Origin: Desulfobacterales bacterium
GTDB taxonomy: Bacteria; Desulfobacterota; Desulfobacteria; Desulfobacterales; RPRI01
Direction: 5' to 3'
NCBI GenBank assembly: GCA_020052975.1
Contig: JAGVOC010000221.1
Span: 1 to 12,750 of the forward strand
Length of the DNA: 12,750 nt
Shown here in pieces: positions 1 through 7,590 of the stretch. The translations under genes were made by a program, and so were the position numbers. Below the pieces are notes generated by a model. It had not been told where the DNA came from, searched no databases, and saw only the letters and a program-made list of their open reading frames with translations. Position 1 is the first letter of the stretch. The number at the start of each line of letters is the position of its first letter.

Positions 1-198
1 GGGAGACGGGCAGACGGTACAGGTAGCATTATTGGTCCCAAAGAAATCAACATACGGTGCGGCGGCTTCGTCAAGCTTCCAGTAGTGAAGCATGTCAGAC
101 GGGCATCCGCTTGGTTGCGCTATGGCTAATGAGTTCAAACTCAGCAAGAAAAAACAAACACAAGCGAAAACCATCTGTTGTGAAAAAATTCTTCTCAT
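1..198 (-). CDS. Secreted LamG-like protein, N-terminal fragment (runs off the left edge)
   Basis: The reading frame opens at ATG 198-196 and stays open for 66 codons to the window edge, so the C-terminus is not visible. An AAGGAGG Shine-Dalgarno at 213-207 lies 8 nt before the ATG and fixes the start. Residues 1-27 form a typical signal peptide: MRR, a hydrophobic core around FACVCFFLLSLNSLA, and a likely cleavage AIA|QPS. The mature protein starts with a Cys-containing stretch (C32, C60, C63) and the motif HYWKLDE at 39-45, then YVDFFGTNNATC. This is the usual opening of a LamG/concanavalin-like jelly-roll domain in secreted proteins. It follows the deacetylase-glycosyltransferase gene by 29 nt and is probably the distal gene of the same transcript. 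The family assignment rests on a short stretch. Whether it carries a sorting tail such as PEP-CTERM cannot be seen. Confidence 0.72.
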   Translation of the reverse strand, partial: MRRIFSQQMVFACVCFFLLSLNSLAIAQPSGCPSDMLHYWKLDEAAAPYVDFFGTNNATCTVCPSP

Positions 199-227
199 TT
201 TATTTTCCTCCTTCATGTTGTAATCTT

Positions 228-2282
228 TTATAAACTTGAAATTTTCAGAATATTTTGAATAATTTTTTTATACTCTTCAGAGAAGAGTTCTCTTGTATGA
301 TTTGCTCTTGCAAATTCCCAGGCCTTAAAAGACATTTGTCTGAGTTTCTCAACAGGCATGCTGGAAATTATTTTTATGGTATTCTTTATTGTGTCGATAG
401 AACAATCCTGTAAAATCATTCCAAAATCTTCATCTACGTCCACGCTTGACTCATAACTGATAACAGGAATAATCCCTGCGTGCATGCATGTTATTACACT
501 TCCACCACCACCTTCTGAGCAAGAAGGATATATGAGTGCCAGACACTTGTTGCTGATATCAAGAAAGTCAGGAGTATTTACATCGACCCAACCTATAGTG
601 TGTATATTAGAAGTATCATAGAGCTCTTTATAGTATGCTTTTTCGAAATCTTTTTCTTTCTGTATCGGACCACAAATGTATAAATTATAATCCGGTATTT
701 CTATAAATGCATCCAGAACTAAATCCAGGCCTTTATGGACAAATCCGTCGCTACCGAACCATAAAAAGTTATGCCTGCACAACTCAAAGTCTTTATCTTC
801 CGGTCGTGGATACACGGCACATGTTGAAATGGGAGCACGGAATATCGGTTTCTGGGCATAATTATATGTCGTGATTGTGAATTGATTTCCTAAAAGAGTT
901 GCGTAATCAGCGTATTCAATTGCGAGATTTGATTCCACTATTTTTTGACTTTCAATTGTAACCTTTTTCCTTTGTTGTAGGGCTAAAGATCGGCTGTGTG
1001 AAGCATGATTATTAAAAAGCCAGTGCGCTGTATCTAAGTGCACAATTTTAATGCAATTTTCACCAAGCTGCTTTGCAATCCTCACAAAATTCGTGCGCGC
1101 TGCAACAAAGATCGAATATTTTTTATTAGGAATAAATGTATTATTTTTATAATCAATAACATCAACAGAATAACCGAGTTTCAAGAAAGTATTAGCAATC
1201 TGAAAGGTCTCCCAAAAATGGGTATGAGAATTGGGTATCGGCTCCCCGGGTTTCAACAAGAAAGGTTCTATTCTATAAGATAAAAGTACATTGCCCTTAG
1301 AATCATTGTTAGGGTTAAGTGTGATGAGTCTTTCTATTGGATTTGGTACGCATTTTCTTATTTCTACACCAAACTTTAAAGCAAATTTGTTTATCATTTT
1401 TTTGAGACTTTTTTTTATTCGGTAAAAAAGATGCAGAGAATTGAAATTATTTAATTTATTATTAGTCCTATTCTTAATGGCAATTTCTACAAAGTTCAGC
1501 GGCAAGTTTTGATGAGACATTCTCATTTCTTTTTTGTAAATTTCAACTTTTGCTATGTTTTCCTCTATCAAGTGTTGGTAATACGTATCTTTAATAAAAG
1601 AATCTTTGTTAGACCATTCCCATTTGTCATACCATGACCAACATTCATTATTTTTATAATTATTTTTAATTTTTTTTGCTAGCCCTTTGTTGGTTTTTAA
1701 TGTTCTATATTCCGATTCAAGTGCAGGCAATATTTTCAACATTAGAGGCGCCGATTTACTGCTGTAATAATTAGAGAACCACAAATCAAACCTGAATTTA
1801 TGCTGCAATTCTTTTACAACTCTGTATATCTGAACATGTTCATTATGTCCATACTCTCCCCAGGGGTTGTGCGTAAACACGTTCATACAACCTTCCAGTT
1901 CTGATGCGAGCAGATTCTTTAAGCTGGAATAATTTTCTCTGTATAAACGATCAGGATATTTTTTGTCTGTAATTTCGATCCCATACTCGGTGATTACGGG
2001 ATTATCCCAATCGACTCCGTAAAAAGTTTCTGACTCATTGAGTCCGAGACAGGATACATTTTTCAAAGGGTATTCCTTGAGGGCCGATTGTCTCCCAATA
2101 CGATAATTCGGATCAGAGCTGATACCCAGAAAGCAAACGATTACCTTGTCGACTTTATCCAGGACTGAGCTAAACCATAAGATCTCGTCATCCGGATGCG
2201 CACATACAATAGCAGATTTATTGAACATATCCGGGATGATTATTCTTTCTCTGGCTGTTTGTCGATGAAAGAATGCAAGCAT
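228..2282 (-). CDS. PIG-L (LmbE-type) deacetylase fused to a GT4-type glycosyltransferase
   Basis: This is a two-domain protein of 684 aa. Residues about 20-260 are a PIG-L/LmbE N-acetylglucosaminyl deacetylase-like domain: AHPDDE at 28-33 (H29, D31, D32) and HNEH at 146-149 supply the zinc ligands and catalytic Asp expected for the family. A basic linker (about 285-312, RIKKSLKKMINKF then FGVEIRK) could lie on the membrane surface. Residues about 330-680 resemble a GT4 glycosyltransferase: FLWFGSDGFVHKGLD at 506-520 and SCSEGGGGS at 587-595 match the GT-B donor-binding half. The second Glu of the usual EX7E motif is replaced (E590, then T598). A cytoplasmic role in adding and deacetylating a sugar of the glycan is inferred. 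ATG 2228 (residue 19) is an equally plausible start, because neither candidate has a convincing ribosome-binding site. The gene is much more AT-rich than its upstream neighbour wzt, which suggests separate acquisition. Confidence 0.85.
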   Translation of the reverse strand: MLAFFHRQTARERIIIPDMFNKSAIVCAHPDDEILWFSSVLDKVDKVIVCFLGISSDPNYRIGRQSALKEYPLKNVSCLGLNESETFYGVDWDNPVITEYGIEITDKKYPDRLYRENYSSLKNLLASELEGCMNVFTHNPWGEYGHNEHVQIYRVVKELQHKFRFDLWFSNYYSSKSAPLMLKILPALESEYRTLKTNKGLAKKIKNNYKNNECWSWYDKWEWSNKDSFIKDTYYQHLIEENIAKVEIYKKEMRMSHQNLPLNFVEIAIKNRTNNKLNNFNSLHLFYRIKKSLKKMINKFALKFGVEIRKCVPNPIERLITLNPNNDSKGNVLLSYRIEPFLLKPGEPIPNSHTHFWETFQIANTFLKLGYSVDVIDYKNNTFIPNKKYSIFVAARTNFVRIAKQLGENCIKIVHLDTAHWLFNNHASHSRSLALQQRKKVTIESQKIVESNLAIEYADYATLLGNQFTITTYNYAQKPIFRAPISTCAVYPRPEDKDFELCRHNFLWFGSDGFVHKGLDLVLDAFIEIPDYNLYICGPIQKEKDFEKAYYKELYDTSNIHTIGWVDVNTPDFLDISNKCLALIYPSCSEGGGGSVITCMHAGIIPVISYESSVDVDEDFGMILQDCSIDTIKNTIKIISSMPVEKLRQMSFKAWEFARANHTRELFSEEYKKIIQNILKISSL

Positions 2283-2388
2283 AATTTCGTAAAGAAAAAT
2301 TTGCTATCCTGTGCTGATGCATTGTTAATGTTAATACCGCGCCTGTAACTGTTATTTTTATCCTGAAAGGTTGAGGGATGAAAGATGG

Positions 2389-3705
2389 TTATTTTCCATT
2401 AGGACTGAATTTAGTGCTCCACGGCAGGAGAGGCCTGATGATGCCGGGGAGATTTCTTGTATATTCACCTCGGGCAGAATTCCCCTCGAGGGTATCGATC
2501 ACCTGAAATGCAACCGCATACGGCTGATCGCAGTGGACCGTAAATGGAGATTCGGTTGCGATGCCTCCTCCGACGAAAAACGTGCCCTCGGCCATCAAAT
2601 TACCGGGGATCCATACAGTGCTTATGAACCGTCCTTTGGGACGGGGAATATTTCTCCATTCAGCATCCTGATCTATTGTTACAAAAACGATCTGCCCTTC
2701 TTCATTCACCACGCCGAAGTTAGGGATGAGAGAATATCCTTCCCTGAGTACTTCGAAGTCTATCTCAAGACCGACCTGTTTTCGGATATCAATTGCATCG
2801 GTTGCTCCGCCGTCTTCGGTAATTACCCGGATCGCATGCATGCGGACAATATCGTTGCCGGGGGTTGTCGAAGGATCATCCCATTCCCTGACGCCGGTTA
2901 ATCCATATTGAGACCGCAGGTATCCGGATACAACCTGCTTTGTCGGACCATCCTGGATTACACGGCCTTCTTCGAGAAGAATTGTTCTCTTGCAGAGACG
3001 GGTAACCGCAGGCATATTGTGAGAAACAAAGAGTACGGTCCTTCCTTCTTTGCCTATATCTTCCATCTTGCTGATGCATCTTTTCTGAAAACGTGCATCC
3101 CCAACAGCAAGCACTTCGTCGACAAAGACGATTTCTGTTTCCAGATGGGCTGCCACTGCAAAGGCGAGCCGCAGATACATGCCGCTTGAATAATGCTTCA
3201 CCGGGGTGTCGATAAATTTCTCTATTTCTGCAAAACTGACTATTTCGTCGAACTTATTTGTGATTTCTGTCCTCTTCATGCCTAGTATTGTCCCGTTAAG
3301 ATACACATTTTCCCTCCCGGTCAGTTCGGGATGAAAGCCGGTGCCAACCTCAAGAAGTGAACCGACCCTCCCATGGATTTCACCTGATCCCTGAGTAGGC
3401 TCTGTTATGCGTGAAAGGATTTTTAGCAGGGTGCTCTTGCCGGCTCCGTTTCGCCCGATAAGTCCGACGACTTCTCCCTTGCTGATTTCCATTGAAACAT
3501 CCTTCAGTGCCCATATCGTCTCATTTAATTCAGATGCGCCTGATGCATGACCCCGTATGAGTCTGGCGGCACGACGGAATGGAGCTACCATCGAATCAGC
3601 AATGGTATCACGGAGGGTCCTGTAACCTGATTGTTGTTTCCCAATATGGAATTTTTTGCTGATCTGATTTAAGCGTATTGTGATTTCTGTCTGTGAATTT
3701 ATCAT
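2389..3705 (-). CDS. wzt: Polysaccharide ABC exporter ATP-binding protein with C-terminal sugar-binding domain (Wzt)
   Basis: This is the ATPase that powers export of a lipid-linked polysaccharide across the inner membrane with the Wzm permease. The start is ATG 3705-3703, which overlaps the permease stop (ATGA). The same frame is open further upstream to 3834, but that stretch lies inside wzm and has no ABC character. The resulting 438-aa protein shows Walker A GRNGAGKST at 84-92, the signature YSSGM at 172-176, Walker B IVFVDE at 192-197 and the H-loop VSHN at 227-230. The insertion typical of polysaccharide exporters (TLRDTIADSM near 30-39) is present. Residues about 285-430 form a beta-rich Wzt_C-like domain, with GYSLIPNFGVVNEEGQ, GGGIATES and a conserved end at GIIRPLLPW. 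In characterised Wzt proteins this domain binds the finished glycan end and confers substrate specificity. No chain-terminating enzyme is visible in the window. Confidence 0.94.
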   Translation of the reverse strand: MINSQTEITIRLNQISKKFHIGKQQSGYRTLRDTIADSMVAPFRRAARLIRGHASGASELNETIWALKDVSMEISKGEVVGLIGRNGAGKSTLLKILSRITEPTQGSGEIHGRVGSLLEVGTGFHPELTGRENVYLNGTILGMKRTEITNKFDEIVSFAEIEKFIDTPVKHYSSGMYLRLAFAVAAHLETEIVFVDEVLAVGDARFQKRCISKMEDIGKEGRTVLFVSHNMPAVTRLCKRTILLEEGRVIQDGPTKQVVSGYLRSQYGLTGVREWDDPSTTPGNDIVRMHAIRVITEDGGATDAIDIRKQVGLEIDFEVLREGYSLIPNFGVVNEEGQIVFVTIDQDAEWRNIPRPKGRFISTVWIPGNLMAEGTFFVGGGIATESPFTVHCDQPYAVAFQVIDTLEGNSARGEYTRNLPGIIRPLLPWSTKFSPNGK

Positions 3706-4547
3706 GCTACATCCGCGAACGTTTTTTCCATGCGGCGGAAATAGAAAGCTCCGCTGACAAGAAGCAGCAAGGTAACAAACGATGACACAATGATAACAGG
3801 ACCTGGCGCAGTGTTTGTGCCCAAGAGGGCCCAACGGAAACCTTCGACAACCCCGACCATTGGATTAATTCCGTAAATAGTACGCCAGGGCTCAGGCAGA
3901 AGACTGCTGGGATACACAATCGGCGTCGCAAACATCCAGAACTGAACGATGAACGGTAGTATATAGCGGACGTCCCGGAACTGGACATTCATTGCTGACA
4001 ACCAGAGGGAAACACCGAGGGAAGCGCCTAACGACAACAACAGGAGTAAGGGCAGCCAGACTATATTTATGGTGGGCGTGAGACTATAGTAGAACATCAT
4101 CGCAATGAGGACCAGGAAAGAGAGGAGGAAATCAAAGACACCGGACAATACCGATGCAATCGGAATGCAGAGCCTCGGGAAATAGATTTTTTTAATCAGG
4201 CCAGCATTGCTGACGAGACTGTTCGAGGCCTTGTTCAGGCCATTTGTAAAGAAAGTCCATGGCACGAGCGCGGCATAACTGAATATTGGATATGGTATAC
4301 CATCAGATGGCATTTTTGCCAATTTGCCAAAGAAGAGGCTGAATACTACCATGGTAAAAAACGGTTGTATGATCGCCCAGCCTGCGCCAAGCACTGTCTG
4401 TTTGTAACGTACTTTCACATCACGCCAGATAAGGAAATACAGCAGTTCTCTGTAATCCCAGAGTTCGTTCAGTTTCAGCGCAACCCAGCCCGATGAAGGC
4501 TTAAGAAATATTACTGGTGATTCTGACATTTGGTCGGTTTTTTTCAT
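3702..4547 (-). CDS. wzm: Polysaccharide ABC exporter permease (Wzm, ABC-2 type)
   Basis: This 281-aa integral membrane protein has the family's normal length and about six hydrophobic segments, near residues 53-75, 85-103, 126-153, 161-185, 196-213 and 250-270. The N-terminal cytoplasmic stretch LLYFLIWRDVKVRYKQ followed by TVLGAGWAIIQPF is highly typical of O-antigen and teichoic-acid ABC-2 permeases. The motif NVQFRDVRYILPF near 187-199 and INPMVGVVEGFRWALLG near 227-243 are also characteristic. It would form the channel with Wzt, whose start codon overlaps its stop by 4 nt. It follows the upstream SDR gene by 11 nt. ATG 4547 was chosen for the spacing; ATG 4529 (residue 7) also fits, and neither has a strong ribosome-binding site. 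Confidence 0.94.
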   Translation of the reverse strand: MKKTDQMSESPVIFLKPSSGWVALKLNELWDYRELLYFLIWRDVKVRYKQTVLGAGWAIIQPFFTMVVFSLFFGKLAKMPSDGIPYPIFSYAALVPWTFFTNGLNKASNSLVSNAGLIKKIYFPRLCIPIASVLSGVFDFLLSFLVLIAMMFYYSLTPTINIVWLPLLLLLSLGASLGVSLWLSAMNVQFRDVRYILPFIVQFWMFATPIVYPSSLLPEPWRTIYGINPMVGVVEGFRWALLGTNTAPGPVIIVSSFVTLLLLVSGAFYFRRMEKTFADVA

Positions 4548-4558
4548 GAGATGATATT

Positions 4559-5524
4559 TTACCCTGACATGTTTTTTTCAGCATTAAGAGAGGAATTTCT
4601 GTACCATTCAACTGTCTGGGACAGACCTTTTTGCAATGAGACAACTGGTTTCCAAGCGATCTTCTCGAAGGTATCGGAGATATTTGCAACTCGTATCTGT
4701 TCCATCGGGCGATTATTAAGGGCACCGAATAATGGTTCAATTTCAGGATTGACAAGATTTCTTATATATTCAACCACAGTATGAATTGATGTTAGGCTTC
4801 CTGATCCCAAATCGAGGCTATCCCCTTCTCTATCAGGTGCACAGGCAATTGCAACAAGACCCTCAACAACATCCTGCACATAAATCCAGTCGACCTGCCG
4901 TGTTCCGCTGCTCAGCCTTGGGGCCTGGTTACGGAGATAGGAGAGCGTAACATAAGGTATCAGTTTCTTGAGGTCATTTTGACCGGGTCCATAAACCATA
5001 AAAAGACGGGCGATAACTACCGGAGTCCTATAAAGTGCATGGAACATATTCGCATAGGCAGTGCAAGTCCATTTGGCTGCCGCATACGGTGAACTGGGGA
5101 TGATATTCATGCTGTTTGCCCGCGGTTCCTCCATAGAACCGATCACAATAAAGCGCTGACACCCCAACTCGGTTGCTGCTGTCAAGAGATTTACCGTGGT
5201 CATCAAATTATTCCTGAACGTCGGCATTACCATACTCAAATCACGAGAGCCGACAACATGGCTTGCAAGATGAAAGATAATAGCCGGCTTTACCGTACGC
5301 AGCAGATCATGAACGAATTCATAATCGCTCAAATCACCTTGTTGCCAGCGGACACCATCATCTCTGTTAAGGAGGTTTGCACGGGTCACGCTATATACTT
5401 CAGCCCCGTTCTCACAGAGATTTCTGCATAAATGCGAACCTATAAATCCGCTTCCACCAGTAACAAGTATCTTTTGACCGGAAACTCTTGCAGTAGTATT
5501 CAATTGATCAGCAGGTGTGAACAT
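4559..5524 (-). CDS. NAD(P)-dependent SDR-family nucleotide-sugar reductase/epimerase
   Basis: This is an extended SDR enzyme of 321 aa. The Rossmann motif VTGGSGFIGS is at 21-30, the catalytic Ser region IGSMEE at 128-133, and the YxxxK pair is Y147/K151 (SPYAAAKW). RLFMVYGPGQ at 173-182 and DWIYVQDVVEGL at 212-223 are standard substrate-domain motifs. In this context the likely role is 4-keto reduction (or epimerisation) of the CDP-linked 6-deoxy sugar made by the upstream genes. The family also includes UDP-glucose 4-epimerase-like and CDP-abequose/paratose synthase-like enzymes, so the exact reaction is inferred from position only. The gene starts one nucleotide after the preceding stop. 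A Shine-Dalgarno-like AGAGG lies inside the end of the previous gene, about 9 nt before ATG 5524, which indicates translational coupling. Confidence 0.88.
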   Translation of the reverse strand: MFTPADQLNTTARVSGQKILVTGGSGFIGSHLCRNLCENGAEVYSVTRANLLNRDDGVRWQQGDLSDYEFVHDLLRTVKPAIIFHLASHVVGSRDLSMVMPTFRNNLMTTVNLLTAATELGCQRFIVIGSMEEPRANSMNIIPSSPYAAAKWTCTAYANMFHALYRTPVVIARLFMVYGPGQNDLKKLIPYVTLSYLRNQAPRLSSGTRQVDWIYVQDVVEGLVAIACAPDREGDSLDLGSGSLTSIHTVVEYIRNLVNPEIEPLFGALNNRPMEQIRVANISDTFEKIAWKPVVSLQKGLSQTVEWYRNSSLNAEKNMSG

Positions 5525-5525
5525 T

Positions 5526-6839
5526 TTACAAAACCTCTTTCAGTAATGAATGACTCAGGAGAATATCGGTAACCTCTCTAAGGCGAGAGAATTGGATACC
5601 GGATCTTTCAGAGATGTCCAGCAATGTATTGCTTCCGTCAGATAGATTGAGCACCCATAGGAGTGCAAGTTCTCTGAACTTCTTATCATTTTCTCCCCCT
5701 ATGGTCTGATATAAGCCTCTTCTTCCGAGTTGCGGTTCGCACTGCGGGTTCTGATTAAGATATCTTCTGTTATTCTCGAGAACATTGAGAATCGATAAAA
5801 ATAAAGAAAACGAATCTGCAAGATATTCGGGACGGACGAAGTCAAGATTGTCTGCTGATGTATGATATTCAGGGTATCTGCCATGGGGAGTTCGCATGAG
5901 ACAGCCGACCGGGAGGTTGAACCCGGGTGAGCAGTATTGCCGTTCATCATAGCCGTACGGAACAAAATCGAGCATCTCAAAATCATTTCCGGAGTCCCTC
6001 AATGCGCAAAGAACCGCTCTGTCAATTTCTGCGTCACCCAAACGGCTTCTTTTATAAGTAAATTTTCCCGGGTCTCCCAGGCACGCTGCAACCAGACCAT
6101 GTTTTATTTTTGCAACCTTGTTTTCGTTGAGACAAAGCCATGTTACTGAGCCGATGGTGCCGGGAATAAAGAGAAATCTATAGGAGTATCTTAAAGGTTT
6201 TTGGGTCAGGTGTTGTGCAAGCAATGTCGCAATGGCGATCCCCGACAGATTATCATTGCAAAGGGAAGGGTGGCAGATATGGCACGATACAAGAATTTCC
6301 TCCGTTTCTTCCCCCTGTATGAAATATTCGCCGTAGGTTAAGTGGCCATTTTCAAGGGATGTGCCGATGAATACTTCATACTCTGCATCATTGAGTTTCA
6401 AAAACTGATTATGGCTTATGCAGAATCCCCAATTTTCCTTATAATACGAAGTCCGGTAGGGGATCCAGTCAGGATAATCCGGCAAAGTGAACAGGTGATC
6501 CTTCAGTTCCTGCAACGACACTTTTTTCTTCACAGGGATGCTGTAATTGAGGATATGAAGATTATTTTCTTTAAAATCGATGACGTTATCACCCCTTGAA
6601 TTTTTTACATATGCATCTTCTATATTCCACTCTTTTGGTACGATCCAGTCGAATACCGGTGTGCCGGAGGGAACCTGATGAATCTCCAGCGGAATGTATT
6701 TTCCAAGAATATCCAATGTCTGTCGCACCCCTTTTCCTGTAATACTTCGGCAGATTGGATACAATTGGGTCATGAGATCATACATCTCTTTGCCGGTCTG
6801 TTCAAAATTCATATCTGAACTGGGATCTGTTGAGTTCAT
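5526..6839 (-). CDS. DUF4910 / aminopeptidase-like protein of polysaccharide loci, with C-terminal winged helix
   Basis: From ATG 6839 the protein has 437 aa. The frame is open upstream to a GTG at 6926, and ATG 6812 is also possible. The 29 residues upstream of 6839 are polar and unconserved in appearance, and the family's opening block (EMYDLMTQLYPICRSITG) begins near residue 18. The core resembles M28 zinc aminopeptidases: CHICHPSLCNDNLSG at 186-200 holds the His/Asp ligand region, DERQYCSPG is at 298-306, and EYHTSADN at 324-331 gives a further His ligand. Where active M28 enzymes have a Glu-Glu pair, this protein reads PGTIGS (226-231). The last 50 residues look like a winged-helix domain. 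Proteins of this type are repeatedly found in surface-polysaccharide operons, but I know of no established reaction. Its position between the epimerase and the reductase ties it to the sugar pathway by context. Confidence 0.82.
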   Translation of the reverse strand: MNSTDPSSDMNFEQTGKEMYDLMTQLYPICRSITGKGVRQTLDILGKYIPLEIHQVPSGTPVFDWIVPKEWNIEDAYVKNSRGDNVIDFKENNLHILNYSIPVKKKVSLQELKDHLFTLPDYPDWIPYRTSYYKENWGFCISHNQFLKLNDAEYEVFIGTSLENGHLTYGEYFIQGEETEEILVSCHICHPSLCNDNLSGIAIATLLAQHLTQKPLRYSYRFLFIPGTIGSVTWLCLNENKVAKIKHGLVAACLGDPGKFTYKRSRLGDAEIDRAVLCALRDSGNDFEMLDFVPYGYDERQYCSPGFNLPVGCLMRTPHGRYPEYHTSADNLDFVRPEYLADSFSLFLSILNVLENNRRYLNQNPQCEPQLGRRGLYQTIGGENDKKFRELALLWVLNLSDGSNTLLDISERSGIQFSRLREVTDILLSHSLLKEVL

Positions 6840-6945
6840 ATCATTCTTACTAAGAAGACTATGCGTATGGTTAAAGTGTTTGTCACTCCGGCTGGTACGG
6901 AGTCTTTCCCTGTGGTTCAAACTCACGGGGTTCGTGTGTAACGAT

Positions 6946-7590
6946 TTATGAGAGAAAATCAGGATATCGCATATCTTTCTCAGAGATTACTGCAATATCA
7001 AAAGGCCATGTGATCTCAAAAACAGGATCATTCCACCTTATCCCCCGCGCATATTCGGGCATGTAAAATTCTGACATCTGATAGAACACTTCAGTATTGT
7101 CCATTAGGGTAACGAAACCATGGGCAAAGCCCTCGGGGATGTAGACCATTCTATAGTGAGCAGTGAGCTGTGAACCGTGCGTGGCATCGTGAAGCGAGTG
7201 AGCCGTAAGCCATGAAATATCAGAGGTGAAGTGAACAATGCTTGCTGCTGACCGCTTACTGATTACATTCCACGGTGCGGAAAGCACGACTGCAAACCAT
7301 TGTCGATATGTTAAAGAATCAGGGCGTAAATCTATTATGACATCGTATAGTGATCCTCTCAAACAGGTTACCAGCTTTGCTTCCTGATAAGGTGCAATTT
7401 GATAGTGCATTCCGCGAAGCGTTCCCCTTTTTTTGTTAAAAGAGACATTACACTGTGCAATATCCGGATTGAGACCGTGAGCCTCGAATTCCCTGCGACA
7501 GAAGGTACGAGCAAAAAATCCACGGTCATCTTCAAATTTTTCCACTTCAATTATATACACGCCTTTTAGTTTTGTTTCAATGAATTTCAT
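6946..7590 (-). CDS. rfbC: RfbC/RmlC-type 4-keto-sugar 3,5- (or 5-) epimerase carrying an in-frame repeat insertion
   Basis: This cupin-fold epimerase has 214 aa against about 175-185 for the family. It begins MKFIETKLKGVYIIE and keeps the family hallmarks: DDRGFFARTF at 21-30, the active-site block RGMHYQ at 59-64 with catalytic H62, K72, the strand DVIIDLRPDS at 83-92, YIPEGFAHGF at 150-159 and TEVFYQMSEFY at 166-176. Between N108 and Y146 it carries about 37 extra residues encoded by a repeat element (7266-7156). Removing them joins LSAPWN to YRMVYIPEGF, close to the normal family sequence. In a CDP-sugar operon it may act as a CDP-4-keto-sugar 5-epimerase, as AscE does for ascarylose, rather than on dTDP-sugars. 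No Shine-Dalgarno precedes ATG 7590, because a second copy of the element abuts it. Whether the enzyme still folds is unknown. The symbol denotes family, not proven substrate. Confidence 0.88.
   Translation of the reverse strand: MKFIETKLKGVYIIEVEKFEDDRGFFARTFCRREFEAHGLNPDIAQCNVSFNKKRGTLRGMHYQIAPYQEAKLVTCLRGSLYDVIIDLRPDSLTYRQWFAVVLSAPWNVISKRSAASIVHFTSDISWLTAHSLHDATHGSQLTAHYRMVYIPEGFAHGFVTLMDNTEVFYQMSEFYMPEYARGIRWNDPVFEITWPFDIAVISEKDMRYPDFLS
7156..7266. repeat. 111-bp heptamer-based palindromic element inserted in frame in the rfbC-like gene
   Basis: On the plus strand the element starts GTGAGCAGTGAGC (7156-7168) and continues with degenerate seven-base units of the form GTGAGCN (GTGAGCA, GTGAGCT, GTGAACC, later GTGAGCC, GTAAGCC). 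Its other end, read on the minus strand from 7266, is GTAATCAGTAAGCGGTCAGC, which matches the first end at 14 of 20 positions, so the ends form an imperfect inverted repeat. The length is 37 codons exactly and the frame through it has no stop. The boundaries coincide with the break in the RmlC family pattern (after N108, before Y146). A 13-nt exact inverted copy of its end occurs at 7619-7631. Confidence 0.75.

Noticed and set aside
2283..2388. A small gene or terminator between wzt and the fusion gene
   Set aside because: No open frame with a ribosome-binding site and no stable hairpin with a T-run was seen in these 106 bases.
2371..2901. A 176-codon plus-strand open frame, and others antisense to wzt, wzm and the SDR gene
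   Set aside because: They lie opposite strongly supported minus-strand genes, have no recognisable motifs, and look like codon-bias shadows.
3706..3834. A 43-residue N-terminal extension of Wzt
   Set aside because: It overlaps the wzm coding sequence, is rich in Cys and unlike any ABC ATPase start; the ATGA overlap at 3705 is the normal arrangement.
6840..6926. GTG start for the DUF4910 protein
   Set aside because: There is no ribosome-binding site before it, and the added residues do not resemble the family; it is kept only as an alternative.
7156..7266. Assembly error or frameshift in the rfbC-like gene
   Set aside because: The frame is continuous on both sides and the insert has structured repeat ends shared with 7591-7631, so a true insertion explains it better.
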